From Reticulascus tulasneorum (Eukaryota; Ascomycota; Sordariomycetes; Glomerellales; Reticulascaceae): DNA of 64,000 bases. The stretch covers positions 1,364,001 to 1,428,000 of the forward strand of contig LSAX01000001.1 in the NCBI GenBank assembly GCA_001557505.1. The letters are read 5' to 3'. Positions 1 to 10,735 of the stretch are shown piece after piece. The position numbers were made by a program, and so were the translations under genes. The first letter of the stretch is position 1. Each line of letters begins with the position of its first letter. The notes below the pieces were generated by a model. The model was given only the letters and a program-made list of their open reading frames with translations, had not been told where the DNA came from and ran no database searches.

Positions 1-1238
1 GGGCTCACACCACGCAGGATGTCAACGTACACATTCCCGCCTTTGAGACCCGTGGGACGGATATCCGTGCTGCGGATCCGGGCCGTGAAGTCATTCGGCT
101 GCAATTCGAGTGCGAGGGCAAGCGATACGAGGTCGATGCCCCGAGTCCCTCGAACCGCAGCTCCGTCATGAAGAAGCTGAACGGCGCGGACAAGGACCTC
201 ACCGTGGTGTACATGCCTACCGGTGCATTCCTCGCCATCTTCTCGTCCGCCAACCTCAACGCCTGGATGCGCGAGCTCCGCAACGAATACCCGCTCTCCA
301 TGCTGTCCATTCCGGGCACCCACAACTCGCCTACCTGCCACACGGCGCTCCCCTCGGTGCGCTGCCAAGCCGTCGGCGTGCGCGAGCAGCTCGACAACGG
401 TGTGCGTTTCCTCGACATCCGTGTCTCCGCCAACCCGGACAACGATGACTTGGCACTCGTGCACTCAGCCTTCCCCATCTCACTGACGGGGAATAAGTAC
501 CTCGCCGACATGCTGGGCGACATCTACCGCTTCCTCGACGCCAACCCGAGCGAGGTGGTCATCATGTCGCTTAAGCGCGAGGGCACGGGCAAGGGCAATG
601 ATCAGCAATTGAGCAAATACTTGAAGGATAGATATATTGGCCGCGAGGCAAGACGTTGGTTTACGGAGCCACGGATCCCGTTGCTAGGCGACGTAAGGGG
701 CAAGATCGTGCTGATGCGGCGGTTCGGAATGGATGATTCGCTGCGTGGAGAGCACGGTGGGAAGGGATGGGGTATTGATGCCCAGACATGGCCGGATAAC
801 TGCGAGGATGGCACGTGTGGCTCTGGCTTGATCCGCGTGCAAGACTTTTACGAGGTGGGTGAGAGCACTAACATCGAGAAAAAGATCGACTTCTCCCGCA
901 AGCAGCTCGAGCGTGCCGCGGAACAGCTCTTCCACATCCCCGGCATGCCCCAGTTTCGCCCCGAGGCCGGCCCGCTTCCCTTCTTTGTCAACTTCTTGAG
1001 TGCCAGCAACTTCTTCAACGCAACCTGCTGGCCCGAACGGATTGCGGCGAAGGTCAACCCCGCCGTGGTCGAGTACCTATGTATACGACACGGCGAGAAT
1101 GAAAAGGGGCCAAGCAAATTGCGCGTTGGGGACGCAGGCACGGGCATTGTGGTTACGGATTGGGTGGGCGCAAATGGGGATTGGGATTTGGTGCGATGCA
1201 TTGTGGGCATGAATGCCAGGCTTCAACTCAAGAAGTAA
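1..1238 (+). CDS. PI-PLC-like (X-domain) phosphodiesterase, 5' end outside window
   Basis: The frame is open from base 3 and ends at TAA 1236-1238, so the start lies upstream of the window. The protein looks like the single-domain (bacterial-type) phosphatidylinositol-specific phospholipase C family, which cleaves inositol phospholipids by acid-base catalysis with two histidines. The first candidate histidine is in SIPGTHNS (codon 321-323). It is followed by the FLDIRV strand and by the second histidine in LVHSAF (codon 462-464). A beta-sandwich-like N-terminal stretch rich in charged residues precedes the barrel. No C2, EF-hand or Y domain follows, unlike eukaryotic PLC-delta. The visible part is uninterrupted by introns. 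The family is clear; the substrate (PI or another phosphodiester) is inferred. Secretion cannot be judged because the N-terminus is missing. Confidence 0.8.
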   Translation, partial: AHTTQDVNVHIPAFETRGTDIRAADPGREVIRLQFECEGKRYEVDAPSPSNRSSVMKKLNGADKDLTVVYMPTGAFLAIFSSANLNAWMRELRNEYPLSMLSIPGTHNSPTCHTALPSVRCQAVGVREQLDNGVRFLDIRVSANPDNDDLALVHSAFPISLTGNKYLADMLGDIYRFLDANPSEVVIMSLKREGTGKGNDQQLSKYLKDRYIGREARRWFTEPRIPLLGDVRGKIVLMRRFGMDDSLRGEHGGKGWGIDAQTWPDNCEDGTCGSGLIRVQDFYEVGESTNIEKKIDFSRKQLERAAEQLFHIPGMPQFRPEAGPLPFFVNFLSASNFFNATCWPERIAAKVNPAVVEYLCIRHGENEKGPSKLRVGDAGTGIVVTDWVGANGDWDLVRCIVGMNARLQLKK

Positions 1239-3055
1239 GGCTCCCAGGGCCAGCGATTTAGTTAGGTATATGAGTTGGTACGGGTGAGACAGATATATAG
1301 CAGCTGGACAAGCCCACAGGCAGTAGGATAACCCAAAGGGTTGAAAAGTCATGAATTGAATGGTTCTACTTTAAACTGCTTCTCCGATCTCCCATCACTT
1401 GATTTTTTCATTTCGCTGTGGCTGAGGAAATCCTATGTTGCCATCGAGTCAGCTAGAGTTGATACTAGGAACTCAAATGCAGAATAGAATGGGGTGGTCT
1501 CTCAGTTCTCCAAGGTGAATTGGTTTGTCTCATCATGATGAACTCAGATGAGTTAATAAGATAATCATCCGTGAGACGCTTGTAGGGTATGTAAGGTAGA
1601 AAAAAATTGACTCACATACTGATAATTGGTGGTCGTTTGAGGATTCTAGGATATAGTTTATATATTGAGAAGAGTAACGGAGAAGAACTCCAGACTTGCC
1701 ATGGGGATACGGAGATGACTGAGTAAGAGAACCTAATACTTTTCCTACCTGCGGAGAAAGCAGTTAGTAGCTGAAAAGAATTCATCGCAGGGCAGCACAA
1801 GTAGAGCTCGAGAGACTTGTTTTTCAGAGCAGTCAACAGATGCTAGCTCGTCAAGATCAGAAGTTGTAGTTGTGTTCATATCTGGCAGCACCGAAGTGAA
1901 GCCAGTCAAACAGTGTGAATACGTATTTACAAATCATCACAGAAACGTCGTAAACCATAAGAATAGGGGCAGTTCCAGGCCATCATTACCTGCCACCAGT
2001 CAGTTGAAATCCAAAACAAGATTGCCTGACAAATTCGTATTCCGCGTAACCACAATCAGTTGACGAAATCTCAACAAGAATCCCCAACAATCTTCCATCT
2101 CGAGGTTTGTACGCCTCGATTTTGGTGATGAGAGATGATGAGGTTCATTTATGTCCGCCCGTTCGTTCAAATATTCCTCATAGATGGGATGGGTGCTTCT
2201 GAATGGAGAATGGTATTTACCTGCCGATTCCGGGTTAGCAGATGTACGGGCAAGAGATGAGCATGAGGAAGAGAAGGAAGGTTGTGCTCTGTCAGACAAG
2301 GCTGAAACTAAATAACAGATTCAACATAGTGTATTCTGCTTGAGGAATTCCTATATAATGTCGTTTGATCATCATGATAGAGCGGGATGGGATAGAAAAA
2401 AGAGCTCTAACAAACCTTTTGATCATGTCATGAATAGTCAGATAGAAATCGTAGCGCCGAGAATGCATCTGCCTATATAATCAGCGTGTGGCCTAACGTG
2501 AGAAGGCAATAAAACGGCAATTCCAGAGCTTTTGCTCAGTGTAATTCTAGAGATAAGATAGTCCCCATGGTGCTAGTAAGATTTGGATTGTTCATATAAA
2601 GAATCATCATCGCAAATATCATTCAAGAAACAAGAAAGTAGTCTACTCACATTATGGCATACTCCTACCCAGTTGCTGCCGAGTAGCAACGGGTAGGAAT
2701 CCCCAGTCGGATTTTTTGCGCTGTTGTGGGATGGAGGTTTGAAGCTTAGGAAATTTTCCTCGTAGAAAAATAATAGCTGAACCGCGGTGGCTGTAAGAAC
2801 TACATTAGTCTAAATTCGGCTAGCGCAGTACCCCTCAATGCTGATCTGTGGCGGTGCACCATCATTGCTCCACATTAACGCGTGGCGAACTTTATCGTTA
2901 TCCAGCCAGGTATAACCCGCCGTAACCACCCGCCGTAACCACCCGCCAACCACTCCCGACTCTTCTTCCTCTCACAACAACTTCACGCCTTCAGCTGAGT
3001 TCTGCCCAACCAAGCTTCACAACCGTCAAGGCTGCGAAGCAGGTAGAACAATACG
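1239..3055. other. Intergenic, AT-richer, no gene recognised
   Basis: This 1.8 kb stretch carries only short open frames with no family resemblance, and it is visibly richer in A and T than the genes beside it. The last 140 bases hold a short tandem repeat (2916-2952) that probably lies in the promoter of the gene starting near 3056. Confidence 0.6.
2916..2952. repeat. 13-bp tandem repeat, two full units plus one partial
   Basis: The unit CCCGCCGTAACCA occurs at 2916-2928 and 2929-2941, followed by a shortened copy, CCCGCCAACCA, at 2942-2952. It lies about 105 bases before the ATG at 3056, so it may be promoter sequence or simply a slippage product. Confidence 0.85.
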
Positions 3056-4335
3056 ATGGCTACTTCGGGGGGATCTGGGCTCCGGCAGCCCTACGTCTCC
3101 TCCGCATAGCCGTGTCGAACACCACCAAATTGGTGCGAACTAAGATCGGAAATGCTACGAGACCGGTCCAAGCCGAGCTACAATCTATCCCTATTCGAAA
3201 CTCGCCTAGCGGCCGACAACCGATCCATCCTGCTGCACTCTTGAGGCAGCAGAAGCGCGCAGTGAGATGGCACTCGACTTGGACACAGAACGTTGACGGT
3301 GTCGTGCGGAGATGGATGAGCTCGGGAGGGACTGGAACCAAGGTGCCGAGAATCGATAGGTCAACTTTCCCAACTTCGAATACTTCGAGGCGAGTTGGCC
3401 AGTTTACGGGAAGAGCGCCCTTTGCCAGCACCTTACGACCGAATCTCACTGGCGGTGCGATTCCCCGTAGCCAAGGAGGATATAGTCTTGGAGGCGGAGC
3501 GAGATACTTCTCCCACACGCCTGCTGCCCCGGCGCAGGTTGTGCAGAATGTATCGCAAGCCATGAGAGCATTCTGTCTCTCTGGACAGAAGATCCGTTAC
3601 GACGGAGTCAACTCTCGCGGGGATAGGCGTTACAAGGCCGTCTCCAATCTCGAGCAGGATGCTTACATCAAGATGGCGAACGTTCCTCGAGCCGCTCCTG
3701 GATCATTCATCGACTTCTACCTCAGCCCAACCGTCACAGCACTCAGCCCCCTGGCTGCTGCCTTCCCCTTTCCATCCGCTGCGTTCCCAGAGGCGGAGGC
3801 CACTACCCTAAATGACGATGGCTTCATGGACGTTTTGTCCGTGGACTTCGCCAGGACATTGAAGGACCTCACGACCATCTTCGCGGACCTGAAGAGGCTG
3901 TCAATATTGGGTGATCTTCCTGTCGTACTTGAGAAACCAAGTGTTCTCAGGGTGCGGTTCCCGGGCGTCGACGCAGAAACAGTCGAACGACTTTGCGATG
4001 ACGTCGGTGTGCAAAGAGGAGTTGTAGGCCAAGATCAAGACTTTGATCTGTCAGCTGGTGTACCAGTGGCACTCAAATTTCCCTTCGCGCCAGGTAGCGA
4101 GGCAGACAAGACCCTCACCTCGCCTGGAGGGTCGCTTCGGTCCCTCTCAGGACTTGAGGCCCAGGAGGCATTATTGGACGAGTATGAAGGAAATCCATGG
4201 TTGTCAGATCCGGAGGGATATGAGAGCATGTCGCCGCCAGCTGCGTCCGGTGAGCATTGCTCTGAGGATTTCGAGGGCTTGGAAGGAATTTACCGGTTTT
4301 TGGAGGAGTGTGATCGCGCCAAAAGCCGATTCTGA
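3056..4335 (+). CDS. Conserved fungal protein of unknown function, start interrupted by a one-base slip
   Basis: A 407-codon frame runs from 3112 to the TGA at 4333-4335, but it begins with GTG and has no in-frame ATG until M69. An ATG at 3056 opens a different frame that stops at 3107-3109. The two frames meet if the G run at 3067-3072 had one more base. The start would then give an Arg/Leu/Ala-rich N-terminus that looks like a mitochondrial targeting sequence. The middle is Ser/Arg-rich and the C-terminal third is acidic. I believe relatives in other moulds are sometimes labelled casein kinase II beta-2 subunit, but I see none of the CK2-beta zinc-finger cysteines, so I do not use that name. 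Alternatives are an unseen 5' intron or a start at M69. Confidence 0.6.
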
Positions 4336-4766
4336 ATTTGACAGCCTGCACTTGGGATTGGAAGGAATTACAATGGGCACATTGAAGGATCTACACTCTT
4401 TTGTATACTATACACGTATGGGCTCCACGAGCGGCCCTTTTAAACAAACACTTTTTCTTGCCGTACCCACGCTTGGTCCAAACAAAAACACTGAATCAGC
4501 TACAAGTAGAATATGTGAGCATACTATCGTTGAATGATATACATTACTTAATCTACAGTATGAGTAGGCCCACATTCAGCAGGTATGAGAAGGATATTCT
4601 CTCTGCCGGCTCCATTCCAAGCACATGGACAGACATCCCGCATGAGGGCCTGAGAATGTCGACAACTCCCATTAGCCTCTCAAACCCATATCTCATTCCC
4701 GAGATGTACTCTTCTAATAAACCAGGTACGGTCCCTGATAACAAGAACCTATCGCCTAGGTCGCAA
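4336..4766. other. Convergent 3' intergenic region
   Basis: This is the space between the stop codons of two converging genes. It should hold both 3' UTRs and polyadenylation signals. Nothing else stands out. Confidence 0.6.
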
Positions 4767-6236
4767 TTATAGTCCTAACATTTGTCGCCACCGGCGTCTC
4801 TCAAGGGCAAGCATCATCATATCCTGTTCTCGCAGCTCTTGGAATTCCTTTCGCCGTTGGTTTTGGTCCGGTCCAGTTGCGGAGTTGGCCGCTGAAACAG
4901 AGGGAACTGGAGGAGTGAGGACTTGAACTAGATTGTCAGAAACACGATCTTTGGCAGGTGGCGTGTGAGGGTGGGACACAGGCGAGGTGAACTGCTCGAT
5001 CTTCTTCTTAGGCCGTCCACGCTTCATGATGTGTTGGGTAGGGGACGGCTGGTCAGTATTCCACGGCAGGTCAACCTTGCCAATCGTCATCTTGATGTGT
5101 TTGGCAGGCTCAGACTTCGAAGTTGCACTCCCGTGAAGGGTCCATTCCTTTGTTGGGCTTTGCAGATCAGTGTTAGCGATACTTAGGCTTTGAGAAAGAG
5201 TCCAAGTGGTTTCCGAGTCTTGGGCAGTAACATATCCCTGGCCGGGAACTCGATAAGTCTGAGGTGGGACCTTGGAAACACTCTCATCGACCGTATAGGC
5301 CTTTACCGCTGATTGAGGTGGTTCCCGTGTGCTGGTTGAGGTATTAGATTGCTGTGCCTGGTGTTGTGATCTGCTGGGGCTCTTACTGGTGCCCGATGCT
5401 GTCTTTATGCTTTCCTTGCTTCTGCTGTCCTTTGACTGTGACCCTTCATGCCTGCCACTATGGACGTTATGTCCTGTTGTGTTTGAACCGTTTGACTCCA
5501 GCTTGCCGATGTCCCTCGGCTTCTTTTTTGGTGGTGTCTCATCCTCGCTGTGGTGATCTCGTTGTCTCCTCGACCTTTTCACCTTGCTCTTACTCTTTGC
5601 CTCAGAAATGCTGGGAGGTTCTGCAACGGAAGCTTCATCTTCGCTGTCTTCCAACTCCTCATATTGCTCTTCATCTGATTCATTATCTGAATTGTCGCTG
5701 GACTCGGTTCCAGACGAGGACGTCTCGTCGTCGTCGGCGTCATGCTTCTCCAGCAACGGGCCTAAGTGCCTCTTGAACTTCCAAAGAAGCTCCCGAACAA
5801 GGTTATAGTCGTGTGATCTTTCCGTGTTTGGATCCCATCGATAAAGTCTCTCTAGCTGTGCAAGCTTCCTGGTGCGGTTTCGCACATGCCTCTTCTCCCG
5901 TAATTCCAACCGTTGCGCCCGGCGGATGAGCATTTCTCGCGGCAACCAATCTTCGATTGTAGGATTCTCGCGCGCTACTTCCTCCATGAGCTCTTTGTCA
6001 AGTTCGTCTCGCTTCTCCATCAACCTTCTTGTCTTGTTGGTAATGATACGCCGGGCCTTCCTCGTGAAAGGCTTCTCAAGAGAAAGCTTGGAGTTGCCAG
6101 CAACGCCTTGAAATTCAGGTTGCTTGTGCCGGTATTTCCTTGGGACGAGTCTCCAGTCGACTTTCTGAGGCTTGTTGGAGTGCTGTCTCATGTCGGCTAC
6201 TGTGGCACTGTCCATAGAACGAACACTCTCAGCCAT
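4767..6236 (-). CDS. Hypothetical charged, probably nuclear protein (489 aa)
   Basis: A single-exon minus-strand frame. The first true ATG is at 6236-6234 (MAESVRS); the open frame continues further upstream without another ATG. Residues about 40-160 are strongly basic, with many Arg/Lys and predicted helices. They are followed by a long acidic Ser/Asp/Glu tract, then a Lys/Arg patch (SKSKVKRSRRQR, PPKKKPR) that resembles a nuclear localisation signal. The C-terminal half is Ser/Thr/Gln-rich and looks disordered, with an AT-hook-like RGRPKKK near the end and a final helix (about 40 residues, ending MLGL). I do not recognise a named family. A chromatin or RNA-linked role is only an inference from composition. 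Confidence 0.7.
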   Translation of the reverse strand: MAESVRSMDSATVADMRQHSNKPQKVDWRLVPRKYRHKQPEFQGVAGNSKLSLEKPFTRKARRIITNKTRRLMEKRDELDKELMEEVARENPTIEDWLPREMLIRRAQRLELREKRHVRNRTRKLAQLERLYRWDPNTERSHDYNLVRELLWKFKRHLGPLLEKHDADDDETSSSGTESSDNSDNESDEEQYEELEDSEDEASVAEPPSISEAKSKSKVKRSRRQRDHHSEDETPPKKKPRDIGKLESNGSNTTGHNVHSGRHEGSQSKDSRSKESIKTASGTSKSPSRSQHQAQQSNTSTSTREPPQSAVKAYTVDESVSKVPPQTYRVPGQGYVTAQDSETTWTLSQSLSIANTDLQSPTKEWTLHGSATSKSEPAKHIKMTIGKVDLPWNTDQPSPTQHIMKRGRPKKKIEQFTSPVSHPHTPPAKDRVSDNLVQVLTPPVPSVSAANSATGPDQNQRRKEFQELREQDMMMLALERRRWRQMLGL

Positions 6237-7116
6237 CTTGAGTTGTCGAGGTGGTCGTGATAATCGGTGTGGAAGGTCGTGAACGAAGGAAGTCGATGGG
6301 AAAGTTTTAGGTAGCCAGTCAGGGTCGCACACGGAAGCCCATTCCTAAGATAAGTGAAAGATCACAAGCGCGTGTCAATTCTGTCAGGCTGTTCTGAAAT
6401 ATTCGGAATCAACCCATTCTTGTCTTCTTGGCCTGAGTCCAAGGTGGGACAGGTCAACAATATTTTTTCCTGGTCGGAGTAGCGGGGTTGAAGACCGCCA
6501 ACGGCAAGTACTAATGGACCCACCACGGGTACCTAGCAAGCCCAGAACTTTAACTAAGGTAAGTTCAAGGTCACAAGGTAGTAAGTAAACTTAGGTGCCT
6601 AATAGTTGGGTGGAGACAAGGGGCTCTACGGATTACTACCTAGCTTCCAATCCAAACTACCTCAGGTACCTGTAGCTAACATAGCGCAAGGCATTTGACG
6701 CCTGGAGGTCCGCCGGGGAACATTAACAACTGGCAGGCTTCAAAACAAGCCTGGAATCGGTGATGCTATTCTAGTAGGTGCCCTTAGATAATAGATGGGA
6801 TTCTTTCGTAGGACATTACTCAAACCACATTAGTGAGGCATCTTATACAATGCCAGGGTCGATATTGTGAGGTTGCTCATTGCCTTGAGGCCACTAATCA
6901 AAATCACCACAAACTAGCCACATCCCCCACCTTTGAACCTCGGCATTGTCGTCGGAGCTCTCTCCTGAGCTTTCCCCAGACAAATGTGACATAAGACGAC
7001 GATGCCCACGACCCGCGGAGTTTCTTACTTATTCACTATAGGCGCTGCTCTTAATTGGAGCTGAGTTCAAAAGTCTTTGGCCATAGAATCGATTGACCAT
7101 ACCACATAGCTCCATC
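6237..7116. other. Divergent promoter region
   Basis: This stretch lies between a minus-strand gene and a plus-strand gene, so it should hold both promoters. It contains several members of the GGTACC/TACCTAG motif family seen elsewhere in the window (near 6529 and 6664). No further gene is visible. Confidence 0.6.
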
Positions 7117-8150
7117 ATGTCTAGTCCGGGAGTGGGATTCGAATATCCTCCCACCGAGGTCTCTTGGGTAAAGAGAGATGTCCTGCTCTTCGCCAACAGT
7201 GTAGGATGTACTGAGGACGAGCTTCATTTTCTCTACGTAAGGCTTCATCTTCGCCCTCATGTGCATTGCCATCGAGGCTAACCAGTCACAGGAGCTTCAT
7301 CCGAACTTCGCCGTCTTCCCAACTTACCCTCTTGTCCTTCGTGCGCTCTCCTCCTCACCTGCTCTAAACCAATGTTAACATATCCGTAGCATTCAAGACC
7401 AACAGTCAAGAAGTGATTGACTTCTATGCCGCCCAGAAGGCTATCCAAATCCCTGGGGTTCCCTCCTTCGATGCCCGCAGAGTCGTTGACGGCCAGCGCA
7501 AGATTGAATTCTTCAAGGCCCTACCCACCACCTCCGCCGGCCGGAAGTTCGAAGTACGCACCAAGGTGCTTGGTGTCTACGATAAGGGCCGCCCCGGTTC
7601 CGTCGTCGAAACGCAAACCGACCTGGTAGATGCTGAGTCGGGCGAGGTATACTCCTGCGTGGTGGGCAGCGCATTCTACATCGCTCAGGGGAACTGGGGC
7701 GGGCCTAAGGGACCGGCGACGGAGAACTTCCCGCCGCCGAAGGACAAGAAGCCGGATGCCGTGTTGGAGCAGGAGACGAACGCACAGTCAGCGCTGCTAT
7801 ATCGCCTGAATGGGGATTACAACCCGCTGCATGCGACCCCAGAGCCGGGGAAGAAGATGGGTTTTGGCGGCGCAATTATGCATGGCTTGTATTCGTGGAA
7901 CTCGACGGCTCACGGACTTCTCAAGGCACTCGGTGCGAGCGATCCAGCCAACATGAAGGAGTACCAAGCGAGGTTCGCAAGCCCGGTCATGCCAGGCGAC
8001 AAGCTGGTGACAAGTGTCTGGCGGACTGGAGAAATAAAAGGCGAGTGGGAGGAGATTCGATTCGTAACTAAGGTTGAAGGTGGGAAAGTCTGTCTGAGTA
8101 ATGGTAGGGCATTGATTAAGGTCGTTGGCAAGATAAAGTCGAAGCTATGA
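7117..8150 (+). CDS. Peroxisomal MaoC-like dehydratase / enoyl-CoA hydratase 2 (309 aa)
   Basis: Three exons: 7117-7236, 7292-7340 and 7390-8150. Both introns are GT...AG, and a CTAAC branch site precedes the first acceptor. The N-terminal half is the substrate-binding hot-dog fold. The C-terminal half carries the hydratase-2 signature NGDYNPLH (catalytic Asp and His) followed by GFGGAIMHGL. The protein ends in SKL, a perfect PTS1 peroxisome import signal. Family members hydrate 2-enoyl-CoA to (R)-3-hydroxyacyl-CoA in peroxisomal beta-oxidation, and stand-alone copies also shorten acyl chains for secondary metabolites. No metabolic neighbour here points to a specific pathway. Length and both half-domains are normal for the family. 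Confidence 0.9.
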
Positions 8151-8454
8151 AAGGCGGTGTATTTTGCAACAATCGCACCGTAGGACATAAATCATAATCT
8201 TTTAAGCCAGCTTGCAGAATGTATACAAAATTTCCATAAAGATTTGGTTGCATTTTATTCGCATCAGGATTAATATTTGAGCTGCCGCTCGTTCATCACA
8301 CCAATGACTTGTGGATGGAGCTCTCACCTTTGTCAACTTATTCTGTTGCCTGACGAACAAATTCGTATCGCCAGAGCCAAAATGCGACCGAATCCTCTCC
8401 CTCTCCCTCTTCCATTTCCAGAAATAGACAAGTCTAGTAGCATTTGTCCTTACA
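8151..8454. other. Short intergenic region
   Basis: This holds the 3' end of the hydratase gene and the promoter of the next plus-strand gene. A CT-rich tract (8394-8420) lies just before the downstream ATG, as is common near fungal transcription starts. Confidence 0.5.
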
Positions 8455-10339
8455 ATGCCACCGCCGCCGATAAAATACCATATAGGCCAGCGCCTTTCTT
8501 ACGATCATGACGGGGCATTGTGCACAGTCCGGTTCATCGGCAAAGTCGCTAATCGAGACGGCACCTGGCTCGGTGTAGAATGGGACGACCCTGGCCGAGG
8601 AAAACACAACGGCAGCCACAAAGGCGTGCAATACTTTAAATGTAACCTCTGATTCCCCTCATATACGACCGAACTAATCTCGCCAGGCATATCCAACGCG
8701 CCCACCGCGGCGTCCTTCGTCCGGCCAACCCGGACGTTTAACGAGCCACAGAGCTTCATCGCCGGCCTGCAAGAGAAGTACGCCTCGGAAGTGACGAGGG
8801 AGCAGGTCCCCATAACTTCCAAGGTGCTGGTCGAGATCTCGGGCAAGGTTGTCCAGGAAGTCGGGTTTGATAAGATCCGAAAGCAGCTTGCGCAGGTACA
8901 GGAGCTGAAGATTGTGATCCTCGATGGGCTGCGAGTGGCCTTCCCCACAGCGGAGGGGGAGAAGACCATTCGTGAGGCGTGTCCAAAGATTGTGGAGCTG
9001 GATCTGAGCAGGAATTTGCTCGAGACGTTCGCGAAGGTGGTGCAGATTTGCCGGGAGTTGGATTCATTGCGGAGTTTGAGGGTCAAGTTTGTCCATCTCA
9101 GAGACATGCAAATTGCTCCATCAGTCAGTGCTAATGAGTATCAGTGGTAACCGATTTCGTGGCATCTTTCAGGATCCGGTCCTCCAGAAGTCCGAGGAAG
9201 CATTTCGAGGTGTGAAAGACCTCGGGCTGGAAGAAACATTACTATCTTGGGAGGAGACATGCGAAATCGCATCCAAGTTCACTACGTTGTCGACTCTTGG
9301 CGTGGCAATGAACCAGCTCTCGGTCATTCCTAGCACTGACTTCTCGACTATGTCTACAACTCTGACCACGTTGAACCTGGAGTATAACCAATTCACAGCG
9401 ATATCAGATCTGTCCGCTTTAACCGCTCTCGCCTCGCTTCGTAACCTCCATCTCAAAGGCAACAATATAACCACCGTCACGTCCAGCCCTTCTGTGCCGA
9501 TTCCGGTCTTCCCACCGGGCCTACAATACCTCGACATGTCTTACAACGCAGTTGAAGCGTGGTCGTTCGTCGACGATCTCAGCGCCAGCTTCCCCGGTCT
9601 CACTGCCTTGCGCTTCGGCCACAATCCCATCTACGACAACCCAGACCCGGACAACATCGGCCAGGCAAAAGGCACAGATGAATCATACATGGTCACTGTT
9701 GGCCGGCTTGCTGGACTAAAAACCCTGAATTTCTCATCAATCACGGCCCAGGACCGGATGAATGCGGAAGTGTACTACCTCTCTCGCATTGCGAAGCAGC
9801 TTGCCTTGGTGCCGGAAGCCCAGGAAGCAATCGTGATAGCCAAGCACACACGATATGCAGAGCTATGCACTCTATACGGCGAGCCCGACATCATAAGGTC
9901 GCAGGAAATCAACCCAGCGTTCCTGGAAGCGCGGCTTGTTACCGTCGCATTTGCCTTTACCCCAGAAGATGCGGACCCAAATTCTGGACGTACAGAAAAG
10001 AAAACAACCAAGATTCCCAAGTCATTTGACATTTATGCCGTCAAGGGCATTGCAGGCAAGCTCTTTGGCCATCCGCCTCTGCAGCTCCGCCTCGTATGGG
10101 AAACAGGTGAATGGGATCCCGTCGCCGGATTTGATGAGGAGGCTGGCGACAGCAGCGAGGAGGAGGAGGCAGAAGTCGAGCGTGAGCGGCACCAAGAAGA
10201 TGCTGCAGATGAAAACATGCAAGTTGAGAAGAAGGGGGGAAAGTGGGTGAAGAGGGAGGTTGAGCTTAAGGATGGGCCAAGACAGCTGGGATTCTGTGTT
10301 GATGGATTGGAAGCAAATATTCGCGTTGAGGTCAGATAG
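8455..10339 (+). CDS. PAC2: Tubulin-specific chaperone E (tubulin folding cofactor E)
   Basis: Three exons: 8455-8641, 8687-9086 and 9145-10339 (593 aa). Cofactor E binds alpha-tubulin and, with cofactors C and D, completes alpha/beta-tubulin dimer folding in the cytoplasm. An N-terminal CAP-Gly domain (residues about 8-62) contains the signature GKHNGSHKG. Leucine-rich repeats follow (about 100-370). A C-terminal ubiquitin-like region (about 480-593) is preceded by an acidic/Lys insert (DSSEEEEAEVERERHQEDAADE). The second intron uses the less common donor GTTTGT; this choice restores the LRR phase (RVNGNRF) and removes an in-frame stop. Domain order and length fit the family well. Confidence 0.9.
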
Positions 10340-10735
10340 AATCGCATTCGACTGCTTGTTCCGCAACTTCGTGTGTATGCATCTAAGCATTGTCCCTGAT
10401 GGTATCCCCAACTATGTTGCTCGCTGGCAACACTGTATGATTGTCAAAACAACTTTTCCTAGTTTGTCAAGACCCAAAACTTAGGTTGCCGTGCAATCAT
10501 AGCTAATACAGTTCAAAATTTGCTGATTTAAGACTGCTATTGCATGGCACCCAGAGATATGTTCTTGCAAGAGACTCGATATAAACTCCAAGCCCATAGA
10601 GGTGTCTCTGGTCGTTTGGATCTTGTAGCCAGCACCACAGAATTCGCGCTCCATCATAAGCGAAGAAAGCAAGCAGGCGACTTGATCCCATAACCACACT
10701 TGCATTTATAGGACTTATTTTCAATCTCATTGCTA
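10340..10735. other. Intergenic region between two plus-strand genes
   Basis: This should contain a terminator region and the promoter of the CCCH gene. No gene or repeat was recognised. Confidence 0.5.

Noticed and set aside
3060..3563. 167-codon minus-strand frame over the start of the unknown gene
   Set aside because: No family resemblance; it is antisense to the better supported plus-strand frame.
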